26,287 nucleotides of DNA from Deltaproteobacteria bacterium GWA2_55_10 (GTDB lineage Bacteria; Desulfobacterota; GWC2-55-46), in contig MGPL01000058.1 in assembly GCA_001797415.1 (NCBI GenBank), forward strand, positions 180 to 26,466. The letters are read 5' to 3'. The position numbers were made by a program, and so were the translations under genes. Below the pieces are notes generated by a model. It was not told the origin of the DNA. It was given only the letters and a program-made list of their open reading frames with translations, and searched no databases. Positions 1 to 7,728 of this stretch are shown piece after piece (within the stretch, counting starts at the first letter, position 1; every line of letters begins with the position of its first letter).

Positions 1-1672
1 ACGAGAAGACGCCTTCAGCATCCGTGCGCTTGTGCGCCTCTGAGGTGAAGCCCTCGCGCCCTATCATCCACCTTACGAGCTTGGCGGCCCTGAAGTTCTC
101 CCGTAATATCTGCGACCTCCGGAGGAAGTTCTCGACGTCCCCGATGTTCACCGGCGAGGCCGAGTCCTTTATCGAGGCCATCCATACGACCTCGTTGCCG
201 GAGTCGTACCTCCCGTTCTGGAAACCGTGCGCGACCAATATGGGCCCTCCTGCCTCGCCTGCCTCGAGCCGCTCCGAATCAAAGCAGCCCACGGTCTGAG
301 GAAGCTGGACCTCTCCGTCTTCGCCGGGCCCCTTTACCGAGCCTTTCTTGAACCTGGCTGCAAAGGACTGGTTACGGAAGAGTATCTTGAGTATTTTTTG
401 ATTGTTGAATGCCTTTATTATTTCGGCAGCTTCGTCCTTTAGCTTTACGCTTATCTTCGAGCTCCTGAAATTGAATCCCTCTTTAAGGACCTCCCTTGCA
501 AGATAGGTCTTCACCTCTTCCGCGGACCTGCCCTTGACCCTTGTCTCGTACACGAAGTAGATGAAGTCCTTTATCGCGGCGTCGCCTGCCCACTTTATGG
601 AGCCCAGGTTCACCTCGATGAGGCCTGCCCTTGAGAGGCCTTCGATTATGTCCTTGAGCTCTGCAGCCCCCTGCCTGAACCTCTCGGAGAGCTCTTCATC
701 CGAAATGGGCCTTGCCGCCACGGAGCAGGCATGGAGCACTCTCAAGCCGTTTATGCCGCTGAGTCCCAGCGCCGAGCGCAAAGAGAGCCCGATGTTGCCT
801 TCGAAGAGCTCTGCCGTGTAAAGGTCCGCGAACTCCTTCAATGTGGAGAGGCCCTGCCCCTCTTTTGAAGCGGCCCAGACAAGGCTCTTCATGTACATGG
901 GGTTGCCTTCGAGCCTGTTCGCGGCAAGCTTCAAAATCTCGCTCTCGGTATCGACCGAGTACTGCCTGCAGAGGTCGAGCATCATCGAGGCTGAAAGCTC
1001 CTCGTCGAGGCCCGTCAATTCCATTGCCTCCGCCGAGCCGTTGAACGCGCGACCGAAGAACGGGACCCTGGTAGAGGCCGACGCGACGAATGACGTCTGC
1101 CCGAGAGTAAGCGATCCCATCAGCTCTCCGGTCATCTGCGGGTCTTTGCCGCCTGATGAGCCCGCCGCCTTGTCGAGGTCGTCCAAAATGAGATATACGG
1201 GGATGCCTGACCGCGAAGAGACTGCCATGGGGCTTGCGAGGGCGTTCCTCAGGGCCGCGGTGGTATCATTGGCCTTCCTCGCCTCCCTGTGTATGGAGAC
1301 CAGGTCTGCGAGCGGATAGAGGTCGTTGTCGACGAGCAGCCGCTCGAGCTTGTCGAGCGAGATCTCCTGCCTTACGTACCTCGCGTCCCTGAGCCTGAAG
1401 GCAAGGTACTGCTTCAATACTTCCTTCAGGTAATCCTCAGAGAATTCCTCGGGCGAGCCGTAGCCCTTGAACTGGTAGTAGAGCGGGGCGACCTTCGCCT
1501 GGTTCCAGAAGAGCTCCCTGTAGACCCTGCGGAGCGTCTCGGTCTTGCCTGTCCAGCGCCTTCCGAAGAGGAATATGGCGGGTGACGGCTTATCAGCCGC
1601 CCTCCTGCAGATATAGTCAATCTCTCTTGAGCGCCCGAAGAACTCTCCGTCGGCGCAGGTCGGAAAAAGCAT
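1..1672 (-). CDS. P-loop (AAA/STAND-like) ATPase, 3' end beyond window
   Basis: My own translation gives 557 residues with no stop, running off the left edge. The start is ATG at 1672, one base after the TAG stop of the upstream diguanylate cyclase, so translation is probably coupled. The N-terminus has the FFGRSREID motif common before AAA/STAND ATPase domains. A canonical Walker A (GRRWTGKT, residues 37-44) and a Walker B-like strand (VYLILDDLD, about 159-167) follow. A GNPMY motif lies near 256-260 and a probable winged-helix region at about 300-360. The last 150 residues visible (from about 400) are a separate domain. Its W, K, E and R pattern around residues 494-545 is reminiscent of the endonuclease-like domain at the end of DUF234-type archaeal ATPases, but this is weak. 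Seen: ATPase motifs and coupling. Inferred: a signalling or regulatory ATPase working with the GGDEF protein. The function is not known. Confidence 0.8.
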   Translation of the reverse strand, partial: MLFPTCADGEFFGRSREIDYICRRAADKPSPAIFLFGRRWTGKTETLRRVYRELFWNQAKVAPLYYQFKGYGSPEEFSEDYLKEVLKQYLAFRLRDARYVRQEISLDKLERLLVDNDLYPLADLVSIHREARKANDTTAALRNALASPMAVSSRSGIPVYLILDDLDKAAGSSGGKDPQMTGELMGSLTLGQTSFVASASTRVPFFGRAFNGSAEAMELTGLDEELSASMMLDLCRQYSVDTESEILKLAANRLEGNPMYMKSLVWAASKEGQGLSTLKEFADLYTAELFEGNIGLSLRSALGLSGINGLRVLHACSVAARPISDEELSERFRQGAAELKDIIEGLSRAGLIEVNLGSIKWAGDAAIKDFIYFVYETRVKGRSAEEVKTYLAREVLKEGFNFRSSKISVKLKDEAAEIIKAFNNQKILKILFRNQSFAARFKKGSVKGPGEDGEVQLPQTVGCFDSERLEAGEAGGPILVAHGFQNGRYDSGNEVVWMASIKDSASPVNIGDVENFLRRSQILRENFRAAKLVRWMIGREGFTSEAHKRTDAEGVFS

Positions 1673-1673
1673 C

Positions 1674-3266
1674 CTATCTTTCATATACGACTACCTTGTT
1701 CTTGCCCATCCTCTTTGCCAGGTACATGGCCTTGTCGGCCTTGTTGATGAGGTCGTCAATGTGGCTCGCGTCCCCGGGGAACTCGGCCACGCCCAGGCTT
1801 ATCGTGGGCCACACATCGATTTCAGGGTTGTCGGGCTTGAATTCCTGCACGCCCTTCCTTATCCTCTCGGCTATTACGGTCGAGTCCTTCTTGTTCGTAT
1901 GCGGCAGTATGACCGCGAACTCCTCGCCGCCGTAGCGGGCCACGACATCCATCGACCTGACGGCGTCCCTTATGGCCCTTGCCACTCCCTTCAAGACCTC
2001 GTCGCCTGCAAGGTGGCCGAACCTGTCGTTGAAGGACTTGAAGTTGTCTATGTCTATTATGAAGGTCGTGAAGCACTCATTGTGCCTCTTGACCCTTTCG
2101 ACCTCTTCGTAGAGCCTCTCCCTGAAGTACCGCCTGTTGAAAAGACCCGTGAGCGGGTCTGTCATGGAGAGCATCTTGAGCTCTTCGCTCATGCTGTAAT
2201 AGGCACCCCGTTCCAGCGCGATCGACGCGTAGTTCGCGAACGACTGCACCAGATGGAGGTCCTCGTCCGAGAATACCTCCCCGGAGTTCTTATCAGCCAT
2301 GTTGATGACACCTATTACCTTGCTCTCGAGCTTCAACGGTATGGATATGAAGGACTTTGTCCTGTACCTGGGCCTGTTCTTCCATGCCGGGACCTCGTCC
2401 TCTATGTCTTTCACTATGACCGGCAAGCCGCGGGCCGCGATCGACCCTGAGATGCCTTCGCCTATCCTCACCCTGAGGCCTTCGGCTATCTTCTTGTCCA
2501 TGCCCTTGGCGGCCTTGACCGAAAGGATCTTGCTCTTGTTGTCGACTATCATGAGCGAACCGCGCTCCGCGCCCACGAGCTCCGTGGATTTCGCGAGGAT
2601 CGTCTCGTAGAGCTCTTCCCTGTCGAGCACCGGCGCTATCGATTTATATACCTGTTCGAGCGCCTGCAGACCACTGAGCCTGCCCGGATCGGGTACCTGC
2701 GCAAGTTCACGGCTGCCGGCTGCAAGGCGTTTGAGGAACGGGACAGCCATGCCGTTCAATATGTCCGGGACCATGAAGATGGATTTCGCAGGCACGGTCT
2801 TGATCCCGGCCCTGAGCGAATTTATGGTTTTTTCACTCAGGCCGAAGCCTATTACACCTTCGTAGAAGTCCTTTACCACGCTGCTGTCCAGGTATGCCCG
2901 GCCTCCTATCAGGACAAAGGCATGGCCTGAATCGAGCAGGACCGGGACAGCGAAGAAGTACTGGTTGGCGTGGCATTTAAAGATATATGAAGTGCCCTTC
3001 TCAAGCACCTGGGCAATCGCCTTTGAGACCATCTCGGAGCAAAGCGGCCCTCCTCGCCTGCTCGAAGCTATGGTCGCGCAGACGCACGGGTCCTGTATTG
3101 ACGGGACAAGGAGGTTGCCGCCCGAGTCATAGAGACTGAGCGGCATGTCCATCAGGAGCGAAAGCCCCTTCTGGAACTGAGCCCAGGCCGACAGGTCGAT
3201 CGGGGCAGGATTGGCGGAAAAGCTCTTCTTTTCCATAGCGCCGAGTTTGAGGGTAGATCTATCCAT
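1674..3266 (-). CDS. Diguanylate cyclase with PocR, GAF and GGDEF domains
   Basis: This 530-residue protein has no obvious membrane segment and is likely a cytoplasmic sensor that makes c-di-GMP from two GTP. Residues about 25-180 resemble the PocR sensory domain, with cysteines at 61, 63, 76 and 98 that could bind a metal or act in redox sensing. Residues about 215-352 are a GAF domain. Residues about 365-530 are GGDEF, with an intact GGEEF active site (446-450). An RSMD inhibitory I-site (437-440) lies exactly five residues before it, so an active enzyme with product feedback is expected. Neither Met1 nor Met11 has a strong ribosome site. A TAA stop lies immediately before the first ATG in frame, so Met1 is the most upstream choice. 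The gene is followed after one base by the ATPase gene. Confidence 0.93.
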   Translation of the reverse strand: MDRSTLKLGAMEKKSFSANPAPIDLSAWAQFQKGLSLLMDMPLSLYDSGGNLLVPSIQDPCVCATIASSRRGGPLCSEMVSKAIAQVLEKGTSYIFKCHANQYFFAVPVLLDSGHAFVLIGGRAYLDSSVVKDFYEGVIGFGLSEKTINSLRAGIKTVPAKSIFMVPDILNGMAVPFLKRLAAGSRELAQVPDPGRLSGLQALEQVYKSIAPVLDREELYETILAKSTELVGAERGSLMIVDNKSKILSVKAAKGMDKKIAEGLRVRIGEGISGSIAARGLPVIVKDIEDEVPAWKNRPRYRTKSFISIPLKLESKVIGVINMADKNSGEVFSDEDLHLVQSFANYASIALERGAYYSMSEELKMLSMTDPLTGLFNRRYFRERLYEEVERVKRHNECFTTFIIDIDNFKSFNDRFGHLAGDEVLKGVARAIRDAVRSMDVVARYGGEEFAVILPHTNKKDSTVIAERIRKGVQEFKPDNPEIDVWPTISLGVAEFPGDASHIDDLINKADKAMYLAKRMGKNKVVVYER

Positions 3267-3295
3267 TTAATATGGCAAAAACGCCTGAAATACCT

Positions 3296-3380
3296 CCATC
3301 GGTATCCCGGCATCCATTGCCTTTCTCGGCCCGCCATGAGCCTGTCGCGGTATAATTATCGGAAGGTCAGCCGTTTTAGA
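3296..3380 (-). promoter_or_regulatory. Possible degenerate c-di-GMP-I (GEMM) riboswitch-like leader
   Basis: On the minus strand, 3315-3296 reads GGATGCCGGGATACCGATGG. This resembles the conserved 3' half of GEMM aptamers (GG.AGCCGGGUUACCG), and it lies 30 bases before the start of a diguanylate cyclase gene. Farther upstream are weak partial matches (GGCTGACC, GACAGGC, GGGCC), but the canonical GCAAAGC core and the GAAA-capped stem are not clear. The context fits, but the aptamer is not proven and may be decayed or coincidental. Confidence 0.25.
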
Positions 3381-3478
3381 GACTTATAAACTGATTGTGA
3401 AAAACAGCCGAAATCCCAACAATTGTGAATAGCACAAACATTGGAAAATTACAATAGGGTATTTGGAGGGAAGAGCAG

Positions 3479-3503
3479 GCCTCCGTCAAAAAGCGACGGA
3501 GGC
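3479..3503 (-). terminator. Hairpin terminator candidate after secF
   Basis: A perfect 9-bp stem (GCCTCCGTC/GACGGAGGC) with a 7-base loop starts 12 bases after the secF stop codon. It lacks a clean U-tract on the minus strand, so termination efficiency is uncertain. Its position between secF and the diguanylate cyclase supports an operon end. Confidence 0.55.
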
Positions 3504-3514
3504 GTAATGGAGGG

Positions 3515-4429
3515 TTAAACCTTTGCAAGTGCTGGTTTTTTCTTGTTATTCCAGTAGAGCAGGAGCGGACTTGCGATGAATATCGATGAATAAGTGCCCA
3601 CGATGACGCCGAGGGAAAGGGCAAGGGCAAAGTCATGGATAACCTCTCCGCCCAGGAAAAAGAGGGCAAGCGAGGCAAGGAGCGTTGTGGAAGATGTCAC
3701 TATGGTCCTGCTCAGCACTTCGTTCACGGACCTGTTCAGAAGGACCAGAAAATCCTCCTTTGTCTTCTTCCTCATGTTCTCGCGTATCCTGTCGAAGACG
3801 ACAACGGTATCGGTGAGCGAGTACCCTGCTACGGTCAGAAGCGCGGTCACGATAAGGAGGCTCATCTCCTTATCGAGGAGATAGAATACGCCGAGCACAG
3901 CCAGTACGTCATGGAAAGTCGCTACGACGGCCGCCACCCCGAACCTGAACTCGAACCTCCAGGCAACGTAGAGGAGTATGCCTATCATGGAGACAAGTAC
4001 TGCCCAGAGCGCGTCTTTCTGGAGCCTTTTGCCGACAGTGGGGCCGATCTCGGTAGTGGAGTCGATTGTGAAGGGGTTATCCGGCATGCCCTTTGTGAAG
4101 ACCGCTCCGATGGTCTGGGAAATGGCACGGAGGTCCCCGTCAGACCTCTTGAGCTTCACAAGGAGCTTGGTCGGCTCCGCGAACTGCTGGAGGTTGGCGT
4201 CTTTAAAGCCGCTCTCGGCCAGAAGGGACCTTGTCTTGTCTATCTCGACGGCTTGCTGGAACCTGAACTGTAAGGCAATGCCGCCCTCGAAATCAGTGCT
4301 CAAATTGGCCTTGCCGAGCGGTATGGCTGCCGCAGCTATAAGGCCCAGGATTATAAGGGCTATAGAGATGACAAAGGTTATCTTCCACTTGCCCAGAAAA
4401 TCTATTTTTGTATTGCGAACGAAGTCCAT
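3515..4429 (-). CDS. secF: Protein translocase subunit SecF
   Basis: This 304-residue inner-membrane protein has the usual SecF length. It has one N-terminal membrane segment (about 15-40), a periplasmic domain starting with the conserved DFEGGIALQF stretch, and five C-terminal segments. Those carry the family signatures FDRIREN and GYSLTDTVVVFDR. With SecD it uses the proton gradient to help pull exported proteins through SecYEG. The ATG is preceded by GGAGG with four bases of spacing, which settles the start. It follows secD by 23 bases and is clearly co-transcribed with it. The Ser/Thr-rich TIVTSSTTLLASL segment and the final Lys-rich tail are typical. Confidence 0.97.
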   Translation of the reverse strand: MDFVRNTKIDFLGKWKITFVISIALIILGLIAAAAIPLGKANLSTDFEGGIALQFRFQQAVEIDKTRSLLAESGFKDANLQQFAEPTKLLVKLKRSDGDLRAISQTIGAVFTKGMPDNPFTIDSTTEIGPTVGKRLQKDALWAVLVSMIGILLYVAWRFEFRFGVAAVVATFHDVLAVLGVFYLLDKEMSLLIVTALLTVAGYSLTDTVVVFDRIRENMRKKTKEDFLVLLNRSVNEVLSRTIVTSSTTLLASLALFFLGGEVIHDFALALSLGVIVGTYSSIFIASPLLLYWNNKKKPALAKV

Positions 4430-4452
4430 CTATCCTCCAGAAAACGGGGCAG

Positions 4453-6039
4453 CTATATGCTCAATTTCTTCATCCTGAACTTCTCGCTCTGGATGTCGAA
4501 AGCCACCTTCGTGCCCACGAGGGCGGTGAAGAGGTTTATCATGATGCCCAAGCTCAGGGAAACGGCGAAGCCCTTTATGGGGCCGCTGCCGAACTGGAAG
4601 AGCACCGCGGCAGTTATAAGCGTCGTTACGTGGGCGTCGACGATGGTCCACCACGCCCTTTCATACCCCGCGTTTATGGCAGACCTGGGAGTGCGCCCGG
4701 CCTGCAATTCTTCCTTTATTCTTTCGAATATCAGGACGTTGGAGTCAACGCCCATGCCTATCGTAAGGACTATTCCGGCAATGCCGGGGAGCGTCAATGT
4801 GGCGTTCAACCAGGCCATTGCTCCAAGGAGCATTATTATGTTGAGGAAGACCGCGAAGTCAGCGACAAGACCCGATGCCCTGTAATAGACGAGCATGAAG
4901 ATAAGGACCATGGAAGCGCCCAGGATGCCGGCCTTTATGCCAGCCTCGATCGAGTCCTGGCCGAGGCTCGGGCCTACCGTGACGTTCTGTATGATATTGA
5001 CAGGCGCGGGGAGCGCGCCAGCCCTCAAGATTATCGCGAGGTCCGTGGCCTCTTCATAGGTGAAGCCGCCGCTTATGGAGGCCCTGCCGCCGGATATCGG
5101 CTCCCTTATCGACGGGGCCGAATGGAGGTTGCCGTCAAGGACTATGGCAAGCCTTTTGCCTACGCTCTGAGTCGTCACCCTCTCGAAGACGCGCCCGCCG
5201 GCCGCGTCAAAGGTAAGGGAGACATAAGGCTCGTTATACTGGCTGTCAAAGGCCACCCTTGCGTCGGCAAGGGAGTCACCCGTGAGGATAGACTCTTTCT
5301 TTACAAGGAACGGGGTCTTCTGTACAGTACCGGTCTCTTTATCGACGGTCTGCTGGTAGATCACCTCTGAACCTGGAGGAGGGCCCTGCGCCTCTGCCGT
5401 GAACGGACTTACTGACTCGTCCACCAGCCTGAACTCGAGGACAGCGGTCTTGCCTATGAGCTGTATGGCCCTTTCAGGGTCCTTGAGGCCGGGCAGCTGC
5501 ACTACGAGCTCGTTCTCGCCCTGCTTCTGTATTATGGGCTCCGCTACGCCGAACTTGTCTATCCTGTTCCTTATGGTCTCAAGGGCCTGGGAGATCGCCC
5601 AATCCCTTATGCGCTTACTCTCTTCCGCGTCGAGCTTGAAGACGAGAGCGCCGTTACCGGCTGTCGGCGAGCCGAAGACGCCGAGATCGTCGCTCACGGT
5701 CTTCTCTATCTCGCCCCTGCTCTTCTCGTCGGGATAGGAGACTGCTATCGAGTCGATGCCCTGCCTCGATACATTATAGAAGGGTATGCCCTTTCTCTTG
5801 AGCGTGTCCTCCATAGAGCCCGCGAGCCGCTGCGTGTGGCTCTCGACAGCCTTGTCCTGGTCCACGCTCAGGACCAGGTGCATGCCGCCCTGCAGGTCAA
5901 GGCCCAGGTTTATCTTGGGTATGCCGTCGACCCAGAACGAGGGCAGCCTCTTTGAAATGGGCGTCGAGGGCAGGAAGAGCACGATAGCGAGCGCCGTGAA
6001 CGCTGCCAGAAGGACTATTCTCCAGAAGATGCTTCTCAT
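4453..6039 (-). CDS. secD: Protein translocase subunit SecD
   Basis: This 528-residue protein has an N-terminal membrane segment (about 6-26), the hallmark GLDLQGGMHLVL motif near residues 46-57, and a large periplasmic P1 region. The C-terminal membrane bundle includes MGVDSNVLIFERIKEEL. It forms the SecDF complex, which drives late steps of protein export with the proton-motive force. The start ATG has CGGAG eight bases upstream. The order tgt, yajC, secD, secF is the classical one, but here an intrinsic terminator sits between yajC and secD, suggesting partly separate control. The short SD region (CTCCTATCGGAG) can fold into a small 4-bp hairpin, which could modulate initiation; this is weak. 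Confidence 0.97.
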   Translation of the reverse strand: MRSIFWRIVLLAAFTALAIVLFLPSTPISKRLPSFWVDGIPKINLGLDLQGGMHLVLSVDQDKAVESHTQRLAGSMEDTLKRKGIPFYNVSRQGIDSIAVSYPDEKSRGEIEKTVSDDLGVFGSPTAGNGALVFKLDAEESKRIRDWAISQALETIRNRIDKFGVAEPIIQKQGENELVVQLPGLKDPERAIQLIGKTAVLEFRLVDESVSPFTAEAQGPPPGSEVIYQQTVDKETGTVQKTPFLVKKESILTGDSLADARVAFDSQYNEPYVSLTFDAAGGRVFERVTTQSVGKRLAIVLDGNLHSAPSIREPISGGRASISGGFTYEEATDLAIILRAGALPAPVNIIQNVTVGPSLGQDSIEAGIKAGILGASMVLIFMLVYYRASGLVADFAVFLNIIMLLGAMAWLNATLTLPGIAGIVLTIGMGVDSNVLIFERIKEELQAGRTPRSAINAGYERAWWTIVDAHVTTLITAAVLFQFGSGPIKGFAVSLSLGIMINLFTALVGTKVAFDIQSEKFRMKKLSI

Positions 6040-6130
6040 CTAAAAGACTCCGATAGGAGGCCGGCTGCAGATGCCTCTGGCTACGAGACCCCTTAACGAG
6101 CCCGCACCAAAGGCCTGCTGCGCTGCACCG

Positions 6131-6170
6131 ACTTTAAAAACAGAAAATGCCGCCCCAAAAAAGGGGCGGC
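6131..6170 (-). terminator. Intrinsic terminator between yajC and secD
   Basis: A perfect 8-bp GC-rich stem (GCCGCCCC/GGGGCGGC, 6149-6170) has a six-base loop. On the minus strand it is followed by ATTTTCTGTTTTT. It begins 17 bases past the yajC stop and is a classical rho-independent terminator for the tgt-yajC transcript. Bases 6040-6130 are the secD leader, with no gene that I can support. Confidence 0.85.
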
Positions 6171-6187
6171 CCTTTGGACAAAAAAGA

Positions 6188-6508
6188 CTATCCTTGCTTT
6201 CTCGTGACGACAGCTTCCTTGGACATCTTTACCTTGACCCCGTCGCCGATCTCCACCTGGACCGTGTCCTCGTTTACCGAGACGATCTTGCCGTGGATGC
6301 CGCTGGAGGTGACGACATTGTCGCCCTTCTGAAGGGCCGACATCATCTCCCTGTGCTCCTTGGCCCTTTTCTGCTGGGGTCTGATGAGGAGGAAGTAGAA
6401 TATGACGAACAGGATAATGAGCGGGGCTATGCTCATGAGGCCGGAAAGGCCGGACGCGGCCGGGGCAGCGTCCTGGGCATAGGCAACGGCAACTGGAAAG
6501 AACAGCAC
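6188..6508 (-). CDS. yajC: Sec translocon accessory protein YajC
   Basis: This 106-residue protein has a GTG start at 6508, preceded by AAGGAGG with eight bases of spacing. It has a short N-terminal extension ending near AYAQDAAPA, then one membrane helix (about 29-43: APLIILFVIFYFLLI). The family signature RPQQKRAKEHREMM follows, and then a cytoplasmic beta-rich domain (GDNVVTSSGIHGKIVSV). YajC associates with SecDF and the SecYEG/YidC holotranslocon. It lies 19 bases after tgt, and its ribosome site is in that gap. Confidence 0.96.
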   Translation of the reverse strand: MLFFPVAVAYAQDAAPAASGLSGLMSIAPLIILFVIFYFLLIRPQQKRAKEHREMMSALQKGDNVVTSSGIHGKIVSVNEDTVQVEIGDGVKVKMSKEAVVTRKQG

Positions 6509-6527
6509 TTGAAAAGTCCTCCTTGTT

Positions 6528-7655
6528 TTATAGAGCCGCGGTCAGTTCTGACGGCGACCGCGCTTCGTGAAATCTCTTCTTGAACTCCGCTAAGGCGCCC
6601 TCTTCTATCGCCTGCCTCATCGACTTCATGAGAGAGGTGTAGTAGAAGAGGTTGTGTATGGTATTGAGCCTGGGTGCGAGTATCTCGCCTGCCATGAAAA
6701 GGTGCCGAAGGTACGCCCGCGAGTAGCGGGTGCAGGTGTAGCACCCGCAGTTTTCCTCTATGGGCCTCGGGTCCCTTTCGTATTGCGCATTCTTTATAAC
6801 CAATTTCCCATGCCTTGTAAAGAGCGTTCCGTTGCGCGCGTTCCTCGTCGGCATCACGCAGTCGAACATGTCTATGCCCATCTCGACGGCAAAGACGAGG
6901 TCCTCGGGCGTGCCGACGCCCATGAGATACCTGGGCTTGTCCTTGGGCAGGCGCTCGACGGTCGCGGCCACCATCTCCTTCATGAGGCCCTTTTCCTCGC
7001 CAACGCTAAGGCCACCAATGGAGTAGCCGTCAAAGCCCATTGCCACCAGGGTCTCGGCGCTCTCCCTCCTCAAATCGGCGTACATGCCGCCCTGTACTAT
7101 GCCGAAGAGGGCCTGGCCGTTGGGCTGCTTGGCCTCCCTGCACCTTTTTGCCCATCTATGAGTGAGGTCCATGGAATCTTTGGCGTACTCCCTGTCAGCC
7201 GGATAGGGCGTGCACTCGTCGAGGGGCATGATGATGTCCGCTCCAAGGGCCTCCTGCACCTCTATGGCGCTCTCGGGCGTGAGCGTGTACCGCGTGCCGT
7301 CGAGATGCGAGCTGAACTGCACTCCCTCTTCGGTTATCTTCCTCAATTTGCAGAGGCTGAAGACCTGGAAGCCGCCGCTGTCAGTCAATATCGGCCTCCG
7401 CCAGTTCATGAACCCGTGGAGTCCGCCCAGCTCCTTAACGAGATTATGGCCGGGCCTCAGATAGAGGTGGTAGGTGTTGGCGAGGACTATCTCGACGCCC
7501 ATTGCCTCAAGCTCTTCAGGCGTAAGGCCCTTTACCGACGCCTTTGTGCCAACCGGCATGAAGACGGGCGTCGTCACCTCGCCGTGAGGCGTAGTTATGC
7601 GGCCCAGCCTTGCAGACCCGTCCTGTTTCCTTAGCTCGAATGAGAATCCCTTCAC
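6528..7655 (-). CDS. tgt: tRNA-guanine transglycosylase
   Basis: This 375-residue enzyme exchanges guanine-34 for preQ1 in GUN-anticodon tRNAs, the committed tRNA step of queuosine synthesis. The catalytic residues are present: the general base Asp92 in TDSGGFQVFS and the nucleophile Asp265 in DMFDCVMPTRNARNG. The zinc site is Cys303, Cys305, Cys308 and His334. The substrate loops PLDECTPYP and GGLSVGEEKGLM are also intact. The GTG start at 7655 gives the expected family length, and a GAGG lies 11 bases upstream. It sits 73 bases after queA, which acts on its product, so co-expression makes sense. Confidence 0.97.
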   Translation of the reverse strand: MKGFSFELRKQDGSARLGRITTPHGEVTTPVFMPVGTKASVKGLTPEELEAMGVEIVLANTYHLYLRPGHNLVKELGGLHGFMNWRRPILTDSGGFQVFSLCKLRKITEEGVQFSSHLDGTRYTLTPESAIEVQEALGADIIMPLDECTPYPADREYAKDSMDLTHRWAKRCREAKQPNGQALFGIVQGGMYADLRRESAETLVAMGFDGYSIGGLSVGEEKGLMKEMVAATVERLPKDKPRYLMGVGTPEDLVFAVEMGIDMFDCVMPTRNARNGTLFTRHGKLVIKNAQYERDPRPIEENCGCYTCTRYSRAYLRHLFMAGEILAPRLNTIHNLFYYTSLMKSMRQAIEEGALAEFKKRFHEARSPSELTAAL

Positions 7656-7728
7656 TTATACAGATACCTCTTTGGCGTTGTACCCAGCTTTAAAAAATGC
7701 GATGGAGAAATATTATAACAGACATTTT

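Noticed and set aside
6080..6140. Short GTG-initiated peptide in the secD leader as a SecM/VemP-like arrest peptide
   Set aside because: It is only 11 codons long with no signal sequence and no ribosome site, so it cannot act as an export-sensing arrest peptide.
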